Below, in pieces: positions 7,609 to 15,768 of a stretch of DNA of 62,328 nt; positions within the stretch are counted from its first letter, which is position 1; every line of letters starts with the position of its first letter. The translations under genes and the position numbers were made by a program. Where the stretch lies: positions 1-62,328 of the forward strand of contig NZ_AZDT01000053.1 of NCBI RefSeq assembly GCF_001434785.1, written 5' to 3'. This DNA is from Levilactobacillus namurensis DSM 19117 (GTDB lineage: Bacteria > Bacillota > Bacilli > Lactobacillales > Lactobacillaceae). A model generated the notes under the pieces. The model made no database searches and was not told the origin of the DNA. It saw nothing but the letters and a program-made list of their open reading frames with translations.

Positions 7609-8253
7609 TTATTGAACAGGCGTCCGGATGGCCTTTAAGGCGTCGTCAATCTGGCCTAAGACGATGTCGATGTTGCCCGGTTGGTCTAAGTCGTACTTCT
7701 GTAAGTCGATCTTGATCTTAGGACTTACATCGTAGTCGTCGTACCATCCCTTGTAAGCCGTCCACATCTTCTTGTAGTAGGCTTCCAATTCAGGATTGTT
7801 TTCGAATTGTTCGTAGTCCCGACCACGCTTCTTGATCCGGTGAAGGATCGTATCGAAGTCTGCGTCAGCGTAGACTAACAGGTCAGGGGCCTTCTTAGGG
7901 AGTTCTTGGAGTTCATTCATCATGTTATCCAAGAGGTTTAAGTAGACGCCCAATTCCGTATCCGTGATGTTCCCTTCGGCGTTGTTCTCGCGCGTGAAGA
8001 GCGCATCTTCGTAGATTGAACGGTCCAAGACGTTATTGTCGTCCGCCAACGCCTTCTTGATCATACTAAACCGCTTGTTGAGAAAGTAAATCTGCAGCAA
8101 GAAGCCATATTGCTTTGGGTTCCGGTAGTAGAGTGGTAACACCGGGTTATCACCGACTGGTTCAAAAAATGCCTGTGTATTCAAGTGTGCCGCAATCTTG
8201 CCTGTAAGGGTCGTCTTACCGACCCCAATCATTCCTGCTGTAATAATCACCAT
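7609..8253 (-). CDS. Deoxynucleoside kinase
   Basis: The enzyme phosphorylates deoxynucleosides in the salvage route to dNTPs. Lactobacilli rely on such kinases, often as dAK/dGK or dAK/dCK pairs. The 214-aa product has the P-loop GMIGVGKT (7-14), the substrate-site EPVGDNP (31-37), the DRS motif (77-79), and the arginine-rich LID KKRGRDYEQ (141-149). Only one copy is seen here, so no pair partner is adjacent. Base specificity cannot be read. The start at 8253 is preceded by an AGAGGGG site. The gene is divergent from the HAD phosphatase. Confidence 0.92.
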   Translation of the reverse strand: MVIITAGMIGVGKTTLTGKIAAHLNTQAFFEPVGDNPVLPLYYRNPKQYGFLLQIYFLNKRFSMIKKALADDNNVLDRSIYEDALFTRENNAEGNITDTELGVYLNLLDNMMNELQELPKKAPDLLVYADADFDTILHRIKKRGRDYEQFENNPELEAYYKKMWTAYKGWYDDYDVSPKIKIDLQKYDLDQPGNIDIVLGQIDDALKAIRTPVQ

Positions 8254-8413
8254 GATAGCCCCTCTTTTATTAAAAATACAACCAATAGTGTACCATAAAA
8301 TCCGGGACCACTACATCTTCATTCACGGAAAACTTTGGGGCAAACCTCGAACTTTGGCTAGTGTTGTATAATGGAAGTGTTGATAAGACTGGATTAAGAG
8401 GAGTATTGATTGT

Positions 8414-9184
8414 ATGGAAAAATCAGTTGTTTTTTTTGATTTAGACGGCACGTTATTCGATGACCAGAAGCATGTGTTGCCCGCTAGCATTGCGGCCATT
8501 CAGGAGATGCGCAAGCGCGGCGTCCTCCCAGTGATTGCTACCGGTCGGAATATCTTCGAAATTCAGGATGTTTTGGATGCTACCGGCATCGATAACGTGG
8601 TCAGCGCTAACGGCAGTTACGTGCAGTATCAGGGCCGTAAGCTCTCCGCAGCGGTCATTCCGGCAACCGTCTTGGCCGACTTAACGGCCTTTGCCCACCA
8701 GCAGGGTGATCCGGTAGGGTACTTTAACGCCCAGGGCTTTCGGCTAAGCCAAGCCAATCAGGATACCCAAGACAACTTTAAGCTGTTGCGGTTGAACGCG
8801 GTGGTGGACCCAACGTGGTACCAGCACCACGCCATTAACTTCTTGAACGTGTTTAACCGGGACAAGGGCGACTTGTACAACCAGGAGTTTGCCGGCAAGC
8901 TGAGCTTTGTCCGGAATAACCCACGGGCCCTAGATACCATGGTCACGGGCGTCAGCAAGCAGACGGGGATTCAGACCTTCTTACAAGAGGCCGGGTTGAC
9001 CCATGCCAAGACCTACGCCTTTGGGGATGGCTTAAACGATCTCCAGATGTTCGACCAAGTGGATGTGCCCGTTGCGATGGGGAACGGCCTCCCGGAAGTG
9101 AAGGCGCAGGCCGCCTACGTTACGACCACCAATACCACGGATGGTATCGTGCAAGGGTTACGCCACTTTAACTTAATTGCTTAA
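8414..9184 (+). CDS. Cof-type HAD-IIB phosphatase
   Basis: The product is 256 aa with the HAD signatures: DLDGT (9-13, nucleophile D9), ATGR (42-45), K182 in the third motif, and GDGLND (204-209). A type IIB cap lies between. Such Cof-like enzymes dephosphorylate sugar phosphates, flavin or pyridoxal phosphates; the real substrate is unknown. AGAGGAG lies upstream of the ATG, with a TATAAT at 8367-8372. The gene is monocistronic and ends at a strong terminator. Confidence 0.9.
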   Translation: MEKSVVFFDLDGTLFDDQKHVLPASIAAIQEMRKRGVLPVIATGRNIFEIQDVLDATGIDNVVSANGSYVQYQGRKLSAAVIPATVLADLTAFAHQQGDPVGYFNAQGFRLSQANQDTQDNFKLLRLNAVVDPTWYQHHAINFLNVFNRDKGDLYNQEFAGKLSFVRNNPRALDTMVTGVSKQTGIQTFLQEAGLTHAKTYAFGDGLNDLQMFDQVDVPVAMGNGLPEVKAQAAYVTTTNTTDGIVQGLRHFNLIA

Positions 9185-9201
9185 GATGATGCAAACGACA
9201 T

Positions 9202-9232
9202 AAAAACCTCGCCCAATTCAGCGAGGTTTTTT
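9202..9232. terminator. Bidirectional terminator
   Basis: The arms AAAAACCTCGC and GCGAGGTTTTT form a perfect 11-bp stem with a T-run. It lies between the HAD gene and the convergent pgmB. Confidence 0.88.
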
Positions 9233-9275
9233 GGTTCATCTGAGGTTTAGTTGGCCGTTAATTGACAGCCAGGCG

Positions 9276-9947
9276 CTAAGCCATGTGGGCTTGGATATTC
9301 TCCAGGGTGACCGCAGTGGTATCGGCGAAGACCATGTCGGCAGCACCTAATTCGGTTGCATCGCCAATTCCCAGGGACGTTTCCCCAGCGCCGTTAATGG
9401 CTTGGACACCCGCAGCAGCATCTTCTAGGCCGATGCATTGGGCAGGGTCTAAGTTCAGTAAAGCCGCGCCTTTGGTGTAAATCTCAGGGTCCGGCTTGCC
9501 ATGCTTGAGGCTGGCTGGATCCACAATTTTAGGGAAGTAGTCGGTCAGCTGCAACTTGTTCAAGACCCGTGGCGCGTTCTTGGAAGCGGAAGCCAGGGAT
9601 AACAGGTAGCCGTGAGCTCGCAGGTCGTCCAAGAAGGCCTGCATCCCAGGAAGAATGTTCGCGGGCGTCATCTTGTCGACTTCGGCCACGTAGTTGGTGT
9701 TCTTCTGCGTTGCCAAGGCCACCTTTTGGTCTTGGGTGTACTGATTCTCTAACCCTCCGGCCTTTAAAATCATTTCCAGGGAATCCATCCGGCTGATTCC
9801 TTTCAGGCCGTCGCCGAGTTCCTTAGTCCAGGTGACGCCTAGGGAATCAGCCAATTGGTGCCAAGCCGTCCCGTGCAGGACGGAGGTATCGGTGATGACC
9901 CCGTCCAGGTCGAAAACGAATCCTTTAATCTCAGAAAATTTTGTCAT
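9276..9947 (-). CDS. pgmB: Beta-phosphoglucomutase
   Basis: PgmB converts beta-glucose 1-phosphate, released by GH65 phosphorylases, to glucose 6-phosphate. The 223-aa HAD protein carries DLDGV with D13 and D15, the cap arginine R53 in GISRMDS, SASKNAP (119-125), K151 in KHGKPDPEIY, and E175/D176 in GLEDAAAG. These match the positions known for Lactococcus lactis PgmB with a small offset. It follows the GH65 gene by 23 bp on the same strand, so both are one operon. AGGAGTG precedes the ATG. Confidence 0.93.
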   Translation of the reverse strand: MTKFSEIKGFVFDLDGVITDTSVLHGTAWHQLADSLGVTWTKELGDGLKGISRMDSLEMILKAGGLENQYTQDQKVALATQKNTNYVAEVDKMTPANILPGMQAFLDDLRAHGYLLSLASASKNAPRVLNKLQLTDYFPKIVDPASLKHGKPDPEIYTKGAALLNLDPAQCIGLEDAAAGVQAINGAGETSLGIGDATELGAADMVFADTTAVTLENIQAHMA

Positions 9948-9970
9948 CTTAGAACACTCCTAGTGGTTAT

Positions 9971-12685
9971 TTAGTAGTTGATTTTAACGGGTTGATGAGC
10001 TTTCAGCGCAACCGGTTTGTGCAGAATTTGAAGGGTCGCGGCGTGGTCTGCCGTAACTTGAATCTGGTGGTGGTCAATCGTAAAGGTGTAGCGAATCCCC
10101 CGAATCGTCTGCCCGAAGTGTAGGGCCTGCCAGGCTTGAGGCAGGTGGGGGTCAACGGTGATCTGAGGGGCCAGACTATCGACTCCGGCGTAGGTCCGGG
10201 TCGCCATCAGGGTGACCGCGCCCATCACCCCTAAGTGGATACCTTCGGCGGTAGTCCCGCCTTGAATGTCGTAGTAGTCTGAGAACAGGGCCTGCGAGTA
10301 GAGTCGCCAAGACTGGTCCAGGTGACCCGCCATGGCCGTTAACGCCGCGTACACGATACGCGATAAGGTCGATCCGTGCGTCGTGCGGTCGAGGTAGAAC
10401 TGCAGGTTCTTAGCCAGCTGGTCTGCGGAAAGGTGATAACCGAGTTGGTCCAGCAACTGCAAGACTTGCGCCTTATCGAGATTGTAGAAGGGCATCAGGG
10501 TGTCGGCTTGCTTGGCGACTTGGTAGGCGTCAGGAGTCTTACCTTCGGATTTTAAAATACGATCCATTCGGGAGATATCGCCGTACTTCTTGTGATATTT
10601 CTCGAAGTCCAGGGCGGGGAGCTTGAAGTACCCCTCGAACTGGCCGATAATCCCGTCGTCGTTGATGTCCAGCTTCAGGTGGTGTTGGACATCCGTTAGT
10701 TGGGTGCGGGTCGCCGCTGTGAAGTGGGTCTTATCCGCCACGTCGCGTTTGGTCGCTGGCTTAGTCGCGTCTAGGACTTGGTCCAATTGGCCGAATAGCC
10801 AGGCCACCATCAGGTTGGTGTAAGCGTTGTTGGCCAGGCCCTGAGTGTCGGCGTTAGGGTAGTTTTCGTGAAATTCATCTGGACCCATGACGTGATCGAT
10901 CGTGTACCGGCCAGACTGGTCGCGATGGGCCTTACTCAACCAGAATTGGGCGATCTCTTCTAGCATTTCCAACCCGTAGTGGTCCATGAAGTCCTGGTCG
11001 CCAGTCAGCCGAACGTACATGATCACGTTATAGGCAATGGCCAGAGAGACGTGCCGTTGAAGGGATGAATAATCGGGATCCCAGGTGTTGGTCAAGGGAT
11101 TCAGGTGGGTGACTTGGGACTGCTCGTCACCGACTTGCCCCGATTGCCAAGGGTACATGGCCCCGGCAAAGCCCGCGGCCTTCGCGTTGGCCTTAGCAGC
11201 TGGTAGCCGCCGGTAACGGTACATCAGGAGTTGCCGGGCCAACTGCGGGTCGTGGAGGGCGTAGACTGGTAAATCGAACATCTCGTCCCAGAAGACGTGC
11301 CCCCGGTAGGCTTCTCCGTCGAGTCCCCGGGCGTTCACGGAAGCATCGATCTTGCCAGACGCGATGGCTTGCGTTGCGGTGAAGAGGTGGTAGAGGTTGA
11401 CCCGCGTCAGCTTCTGTGCGGTCACATCGCCCGTGATCTGAATGTCCGCATCAGCCCACCGACGTTGCCAGTAAGCTTGACTGCTGGTGAGCGTGTCGGC
11501 GAAGCTGGCGTGAGCGAGTTCTTGGGTCGCAGTCGCCAGTAAGGGCGTGGTGGTCTCACGGTCCGTGAAGAGGACCACGTTCTTCTCAAAGGTATAGGTC
11601 TGTTGGGGCACGACTTGAACGGACCGCATCTGTCGCGCCTGCTTTTGGGCTTGGGGCGATTGGTCATCCGGAGCGGTCAGGGCTTTGCCGGGGCCCGTTA
11701 AGTGGGAGCCTAAGACCAATTTGACCTGAGAAGTCCGGGTCTGGGCTTCTAAGAAGACGCTATCAGTCTGTTGGCTCATTCCGGTGATCCGCAGGTGACG
11801 CTGGTCGAAAGCCTGATAACGGTCGACGTTAGCGTTACGGACGTTGCCATCGATCATCGAATAGACTTGGAGACTGCCTGCAAAGTTTAGCGGAGTAATC
11901 TGGTAGCGAATGGCGAAGCGGTGCCAGTCTTTGAAGTTGGCCAGCTTGGTGCTAGTCAGCCGCAACATATGTCCGGTCGGCAACTGGACCAGCATGGTCG
12001 TGGTCAAGGTCCCGTTGTGCAGGTTCAAGCTACGGTAGATGTCTTGAATGTCGCTGGCCTTGATCTGAAACGGGTTCTGATGATCGACCCCGAAGGTCAA
12101 CGCCTGAGCGTTCGGTAGTTTGACCAAGTCTTCGTTGATGACCGCTCGCCCGTTAAGGTTGGTGGTCAGTTGGTCATAGAGCCCGGCGGTATACATCCCC
12201 GGGTAGTTGTCCGCGTTAGCGTGGGCTTCCGGATAAGCTCCCCGTAGGCCGAAGAAACCGTTGCCAACTGTCAGCATGGCTTCTTGACCGTAATTCCGCT
12301 TGCCTTGATATTGGCCGTAGTAATCGAGGTGCCAAGCCAGATAGTCGCGTTTATCGGCCAAGGCTTGGGCCAGGCCGTGCTGGGCGACCGTCTGTTGACT
12401 GACCACGGGGATGTTCAGCATGTTAGTGATGGCTAACCCGATATCGATCCGTTGGTGGTTGATGCCGACCACGGTGTCGGAGAACGGGTAACTCAGCGCA
12501 TTATCGACGATTGCGGCGTCGACGTCTAACCCGACCAACTTGACTCGGAGATTTTCCAGGTTTTCGCCGATGGTCTGATCCGCATTATAGGCAATGATGA
12601 ACTGCCGTTGCGGGGGGGTCTGGGCGTCGGGCGCGTAACTGACCTTTAACGAGTCGTCTAACACATGCAGGGTGATGATTTTCAA
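9971..12685 (-). CDS. GH65 glycoside phosphorylase/hydrolase with N-terminal extension
   Basis: This 904-aa protein belongs to glycoside hydrolase family 65, which mostly phosphorolyses alpha-glucosides such as maltose, trehalose or kojibiose to beta-glucose 1-phosphate. The catalytic acid is expected at E604 in DHVMGPDEFHENYP. The phosphate-site loop THGSTLS follows further on. That motif, with its insertion before NNAYTN, differs from classical maltose phosphorylase, so the substrate is open. The GH65 core begins near residue 115, leaving about 115 extra residues at the N-terminus. The TTG at 12685 has AAAGGAAG 7 nt upstream; a GTG at 12703 would lie inside that site. It is in an operon with pgmB. 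Confidence 0.88.
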   Translation of the reverse strand: MKIITLHVLDDSLKVSYAPDAQTPPQRQFIIAYNADQTIGENLENLRVKLVGLDVDAAIVDNALSYPFSDTVVGINHQRIDIGLAITNMLNIPVVSQQTVAQHGLAQALADKRDYLAWHLDYYGQYQGKRNYGQEAMLTVGNGFFGLRGAYPEAHANADNYPGMYTAGLYDQLTTNLNGRAVINEDLVKLPNAQALTFGVDHQNPFQIKASDIQDIYRSLNLHNGTLTTTMLVQLPTGHMLRLTSTKLANFKDWHRFAIRYQITPLNFAGSLQVYSMIDGNVRNANVDRYQAFDQRHLRITGMSQQTDSVFLEAQTRTSQVKLVLGSHLTGPGKALTAPDDQSPQAQKQARQMRSVQVVPQQTYTFEKNVVLFTDRETTTPLLATATQELAHASFADTLTSSQAYWQRRWADADIQITGDVTAQKLTRVNLYHLFTATQAIASGKIDASVNARGLDGEAYRGHVFWDEMFDLPVYALHDPQLARQLLMYRYRRLPAAKANAKAAGFAGAMYPWQSGQVGDEQSQVTHLNPLTNTWDPDYSSLQRHVSLAIAYNVIMYVRLTGDQDFMDHYGLEMLEEIAQFWLSKAHRDQSGRYTIDHVMGPDEFHENYPNADTQGLANNAYTNLMVAWLFGQLDQVLDATKPATKRDVADKTHFTAATRTQLTDVQHHLKLDINDDGIIGQFEGYFKLPALDFEKYHKKYGDISRMDRILKSEGKTPDAYQVAKQADTLMPFYNLDKAQVLQLLDQLGYHLSADQLAKNLQFYLDRTTHGSTLSRIVYAALTAMAGHLDQSWRLYSQALFSDYYDIQGGTTAEGIHLGVMGAVTLMATRTYAGVDSLAPQITVDPHLPQAWQALHFGQTIRGIRYTFTIDHHQIQVTADHAATLQILHKPVALKAHQPVKINY

Positions 12686-12772
12686 AAAATGGCTTCCTTT
12701 CACTAGATTATTGATGAGTCCTCACCATTTAGCTTAAGCGCCTATCGCCCAAATAACAATTAATTCCCCTTA

Positions 12773-12833
12773 ATTCTAACAAAAATAAGAGCGCTGTCAA
12801 TGCTTATATCTCGCAATTGCAATCGGTTGCAAT
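12773..12833 (-). promoter_or_regulatory. GH65-pgmB promoter with cre-like operator
   Basis: On the minus strand a -35 box TTGACA (12795-12800) is followed after 16 bp by TAGAAT (12773-12778). Upstream of the -35 box lies a perfect inverted repeat ATTGCAA-TCGG-TTGCAAT (12816-12833). It fits the cre consensus WTGNAANCGNWNNCW at every fixed position. CcpA or a MalR-like LacI regulator could bind here. Confidence 0.75.
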
Positions 12834-12891
12834 TTTAGAGGGTTGACGACGGTCATACTGACCAATCACGTGTCAACTGAGGCCGATAAAA

Positions 12892-12934
12892 AAACAGCTT
12901 TTCGAGTGCCGGTTGGCCAGTCGAAAAGCTGTTT
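12892..12934. terminator. Terminator of the dehydrogenase gene
   Basis: The arms AAACAGCTTTTCGA and TCGAAAAGCTGTTT form a 14-bp perfect stem, with an A-run on the left that gives a U-tail on the minus strand. Confidence 0.85.
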
Positions 12935-12966
12935 GTGGATACATTGGTGATTTTAACGCAGGTGGT

Positions 12967-13926
12967 TTAGTTGACCACGTGCAATGGTTCTTCGCCTTGA
13001 GCGACTCTGACGGCGTTCTTAGCGACGATCTCCGCCATTGCGTCTCTGGCCTCGACCGTGGCGTTCCCCACGTGCGGCGTCAAGATGACGTTGTCCAAGG
13101 CTTTGAAGCCGTCGTCAACGTGTGGTTCGGCTTCGTAAACGTCCAGGGCTGCACCGGCTAATTGGTGAGCGTGCAGTGCGTCTAAGAGGGCGGCCTCGTC
13201 GATGACTGGGCCCCGAGCGGCGTTGATCAGGTAGGCGGAGTCCTTCATCTTCTTGAATTCAGGGGCGCCTAACAGGTGGTGAGTCTCATCCGTCAATGGT
13301 GCGTGAATCGTCAGGACGTCACTTTGTGCCAATAATTCATCCAGCGTCACGTAAGTTGCGTTGAGTTGGCCCTCTGTGGCGGCATCCAATGGCTTCCGCT
13401 GGGTGTAGATGATGTGCATGTCGAAGGCAGCCATCCGCTTGGCAACGGCCTGCCCAATCTGACCCATTCCCAGGATTCCTAGGGTCTTGCCAGCGAGTTC
13501 GTGACCCAAGAAGAACAGGGGTGCCCAGCCGGCAAAGCCTTTGGTACGCATCAACTTGTCGCCTTCGACCATCCGGTGCGCCAGGGTAATGATCAGGCCC
13601 GTGGTGACTTCCGCCGTTGAGGTCGTGGAGACCTTGGGCGTATTGGTGACGGGGATGTTCTTTTGCCGGGCGTAAGCCACGTCAATGTTGTTGAAGCCGG
13701 CGCCGTAGTTGGCGATGAGCTTTAACTGCGGATCGGCGTCGATTACGTCTTGGTCAACCTGAGTGGAAAGGGGCGTGATTAAGTAATCCTTGCCTACGAT
13801 ACGCTTAAGTAATTCGTCCTTGGTGATTAACGCGTCGCCGGTATAACTGTCGACGTCTAACCCGGCCTTTTGCAGGATATTCAGGGCTGATTCTGGAATT
13901 GCAGCCGTTACGAAAACACTTGCCAT
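12967..13926 (-). CDS. D-2-hydroxyacid dehydrogenase
   Basis: This 319-aa NAD-dependent enzyme reduces 2-oxoacids to D-2-hydroxyacids. The nucleotide motif GMGQIG lies at 153-158. The catalytic set is R238 in NAARGP, E267 in YEAEP, and H285 in TPHVGNAT. It is closer to glyoxylate/hydroxypyruvate-reductase or phosphoglycerate-type members than to LdhD, and the substrate is not readable. GAAGGAGTG precedes the ATG at 13926; the frame is open 72 bp further but without a ribosome-binding site. The gene is monocistronic with its own terminator. Confidence 0.9.
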   Translation of the reverse strand: MASVFVTAAIPESALNILQKAGLDVDSYTGDALITKDELLKRIVGKDYLITPLSTQVDQDVIDADPQLKLIANYGAGFNNIDVAYARQKNIPVTNTPKVSTTSTAEVTTGLIITLAHRMVEGDKLMRTKGFAGWAPLFFLGHELAGKTLGILGMGQIGQAVAKRMAAFDMHIIYTQRKPLDAATEGQLNATYVTLDELLAQSDVLTIHAPLTDETHHLLGAPEFKKMKDSAYLINAARGPVIDEAALLDALHAHQLAGAALDVYEAEPHVDDGFKALDNVILTPHVGNATVEARDAMAEIVAKNAVRVAQGEEPLHVVN

Positions 13927-14066
13927 AGATGTCACTCCTTCAAAAGATTTGGTAATACCAACCACCCTTATTGTAATCGTTTTCAAAAAAGATTTCACCT
14001 TTTCACCCGGATTTCTCTGTCAGATATGGTAAGATTTGAGACAAAGTCCTACAAGAAGGGAGCTGG

Positions 14067-14288
14067 GTGTACGTGAAGATTCTTGCTGGTCTGTTAATCG
14101 TCAGTTTACCCGCTATGGTGGTGGGGGGAACCGTCTGGGCCATCTTAGCCTGGGCCTTAGTTGGTTGGGCCAAGTGGCTCTTGGCCTTCGGAGGACTAGT
14201 GGTCGGGACCCTCTTGAGCTTTGCCCTGTATTGGGTGCTTTGGCCCCGCCCGTCGTTCGATGAGTCAGATGATGATTCAGGGCATTAA
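14067..14288 (+). CDS. Small two-TM membrane protein
   Basis: This 73-aa protein has two hydrophobic helices (about 5-28 and 36-59), a short lysine-bearing turn between them, and an acidic tail ending DESDDDSGH. I do not recognise it. The start is uncertain: GTG at 14067 lies 4 nt after the AAGGGAG site, while GTG at 14073 lies 10 nt after it. A TAAGAT near 14031 may be its -10 box. It is followed at once by the hairpin that ends the candidate minus-strand RNA. Confidence 0.65.
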   Translation: MYVKILAGLLIVSLPAMVVGGTVWAILAWALVGWAKWLLAFGGLVVGTLLSFALYWVLWPRPSFDESDDDSGH

Positions 14289-14470
14289 AAAAGCCATCGC
14301 GATAAATCGCAATGGCCAAAGAGTAAGGTTACAACATAATTGGGGGATTATGTTGTAGAAATTTCATCTACTTTGGGGGAGTAAAATGAAATCTGTCTGT
14401 TGAATGAGGACAGAATCCTCACGGCTAAGTTGAAAGTTGGTTCAAACTTATCCGCAACCTCATAGTACCG
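14287..14470 (-). ncRNA. Candidate sRNA with two C-rich hairpin loops
   Basis: Read on the minus strand, the region forms GAGGA/TCCTC (14406-14420), a hairpin with arms ATTTCAT/ATGAAAT (14361-14392) and a hairpin with a perfect 10-bp stem (14331-14340 with 14347-14356). The last two display CCCCC in or beside the loop, flanked as TCCCCCAA in both. A terminator hairpin GCCATTGCGA/TCGCGATGGC with a T6 tail (14287-14316) follows. The best -10 box is TATACT at 14475-14480; the -35 is weak. Loops of this kind in Gram-positive sRNAs pair with Shine-Dalgarno sequences. The function is inferred. Confidence 0.5.
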
Positions 14471-14541
14471 CAATAGTATAAAAAAATCTATAATTAAGAA
14501 AAGTTTTTTTGCTAAATTTTTTAGAAGGGGTCGTTGTTTGT

Positions 14542-15219
14542 ATGCAAAACGAAAAGCGTCCCGCCAATGCGCGGAACTGGTTATGGGTGATTTTGTTGGT
14601 TATCTTAGCGAACTTAGTGCAATTGCCCTTGGTACAACTGAGTCACGGAACGACGGGCCACCAGTTGGTCTGGGCAATCATCTACCTGGGCGGCTTCGGC
14701 ATCGCCGTTGGGTTGGCCGCTTGGCGGTACCGCAAGCTCTGGCGGACCTACCATTACCGGCGGTTGACCCGCCAGGATTGGAAGCTAATGGTCGGGGCCT
14801 ACTTAGCGATGCTGGTAGCCGAAGAAGGCTTGAACTACTTGAACATGGTCCTAGCACACCAGACCACCACGGCGAATAACCGCGCCATCGCGACTTTGAT
14901 GGGGCAGAGTCCCTGGGTCATGGTCCTGATGGCCATCACGGCGATCTGTGCGTCACCGTTTCTAGAAGAGTTCACCTTCCGGGGCATCTTGATGGACGGG
15001 TGTCTAAGTGGCATGGGCCGTTGGCTACCAATCCTGGCCAGCGCGATTGCTTTTTCACTGGTTCACTTGAGTACCACTTGGGTCAGCGGTCTCCTGTACG
15101 CGGTCATGGGGGGCACGTTCGCCTACGTCTACCAACGGACGGGGAAGATTCAGGCGACCATCGTTCTGCACGGCTTCAACAACCTGCTAGCGATGGGATT
15201 ATTGGTCTTAACGCTCTAG
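14542..15219 (+). CDS. CPBP (Abi) intramembrane metalloprotease
   Basis: This 225-aa membrane protein has about six helices and the three CPBP motifs: FLEEFTFRG with E142/E143 and R147, FSLVH ending at H175, and HGFNN with H210 and N213. The family is related to Rce1 and in lactobacilli often lies with bacteriocin or stress genes, where it may process peptides or give self-protection. No bacteriocin gene is seen here, so the substrate is unknown. The first in-frame ATG, 14542, lies 11 nt after GAAGGGG. A TATAAT is at 14489-14494. Confidence 0.88.
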   Translation: MQNEKRPANARNWLWVILLVILANLVQLPLVQLSHGTTGHQLVWAIIYLGGFGIAVGLAAWRYRKLWRTYHYRRLTRQDWKLMVGAYLAMLVAEEGLNYLNMVLAHQTTTANNRAIATLMGQSPWVMVLMAITAICASPFLEEFTFRGILMDGCLSGMGRWLPILASAIAFSLVHLSTTWVSGLLYAVMGGTFAYVYQRTGKIQATIVLHGFNNLLAMGLLVLTL

Positions 15220-15270
15220 GCGTACCGGTGCTTATCGGTGGATTCGCTCAAGGGCCGCCGTGACTGATGA

Positions 15271-15327
15271 TTACCGGTAGTGGCCTTCATCCGCCTTACC
15301 GGTAGTGGCCTTCATCCGCCTTACCGG
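15271..15327. repeat. 25-bp tandem repeat, 2.3 copies
   Basis: The unit from TTACCGGTAG to CATCCGCC is present at 15271-15295 and 15296-15320 without change, then partly at 15321-15327. Its core TCATCCGCCTTACCGG recurs inverted at 15774-15789 and direct at 46744-46759. Confidence 0.85.
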
Positions 15328-15461
15328 TTGGGCCTGAAGAGGCTGGAGCGTGGTGGGCACAACTTGAAGCCAAAGAGCGGTCTTCAAGATTGGCCTTTGG
15401 GTAAGCCAGCTCAGAACGCTGACTAACCCAAACGACACCACTGAGCCTCTTCAGACCCAAC
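15327..15461. repeat. 135-bp cruciform element
   Basis: The outer arms 15327-15344 and 15444-15461 pair at 17 of 18 positions. Inside, CTTGAAG/CTTCAAG (15363-15369 with 15382-15388) and a 14-nt arm pair (15397-15410 with 15418-15431, two mismatches) form two more hairpins. The result is a three-way-junction shape. No coding frame is supported. It resembles a multi-copy intergenic repeat or structured RNA of lactobacilli, but copy number cannot be seen from one window. Confidence 0.7.
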
Positions 15462-15548
15462 CTCACGGCTAAATTGAGCGTATCAAAAACGGTGTTTCCT
15501 GACGTCCGAAATTGGAAATATCAACACGGGGGACTGTTAAAACCAAAT

Positions 15549-15683
15549 AATCAGACCGGGTCTCGAATCAAGTGTATCCATCATCAGATGCTTGGTTGGT
15601 TTGTACCATGATTACAAACGCTTGACGGTCTGATTCACACAAACGACCACTGTGACCTTATCCTGTTTAGGATGAGGTTTTTT
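15549..15683 (+). ncRNA. Candidate structured RNA with intrinsic terminator
   Basis: A closing stem AATCAGACCG/CGGTCTGATT (15549-15558 with 15626-15635) continues, after a 9-nt bulge, as TCAAG/CTTGA (15568-15572 with 15621-15625). It encloses hairpins CATC/GATG (15579-15590) and GTTTGTA/TACAAAC (15599-15619). A separate hairpin ACCTTATCC/GGATGAGGT (15655-15678) with T6 follows, which is a good plus-strand terminator. The nearest gene upstream ends 330 bp earlier. The promoter is not clear. Function unknown. Confidence 0.5.
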
Positions 15684-15768
15684 CATTGATAATAGTCGTC
15701 AATAATATGCCTGGATACCGTGGCCTAATGGTGAACACTATGGTTACACGGGGTCCCAGCCTGGTCTG

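Noticed and set aside
12686-12703. GTG start at 12703 for the GH65 gene
   Set aside because: This codon lies within the Shine-Dalgarno AAAGGAAG that fits the TTG at 12685.
15327-15683. 6S RNA, RNase P RNA, tmRNA or SRP RNA
   Set aside because: None of the signature segments I know for these RNAs was found; the multi-hairpin layout does not fit them.
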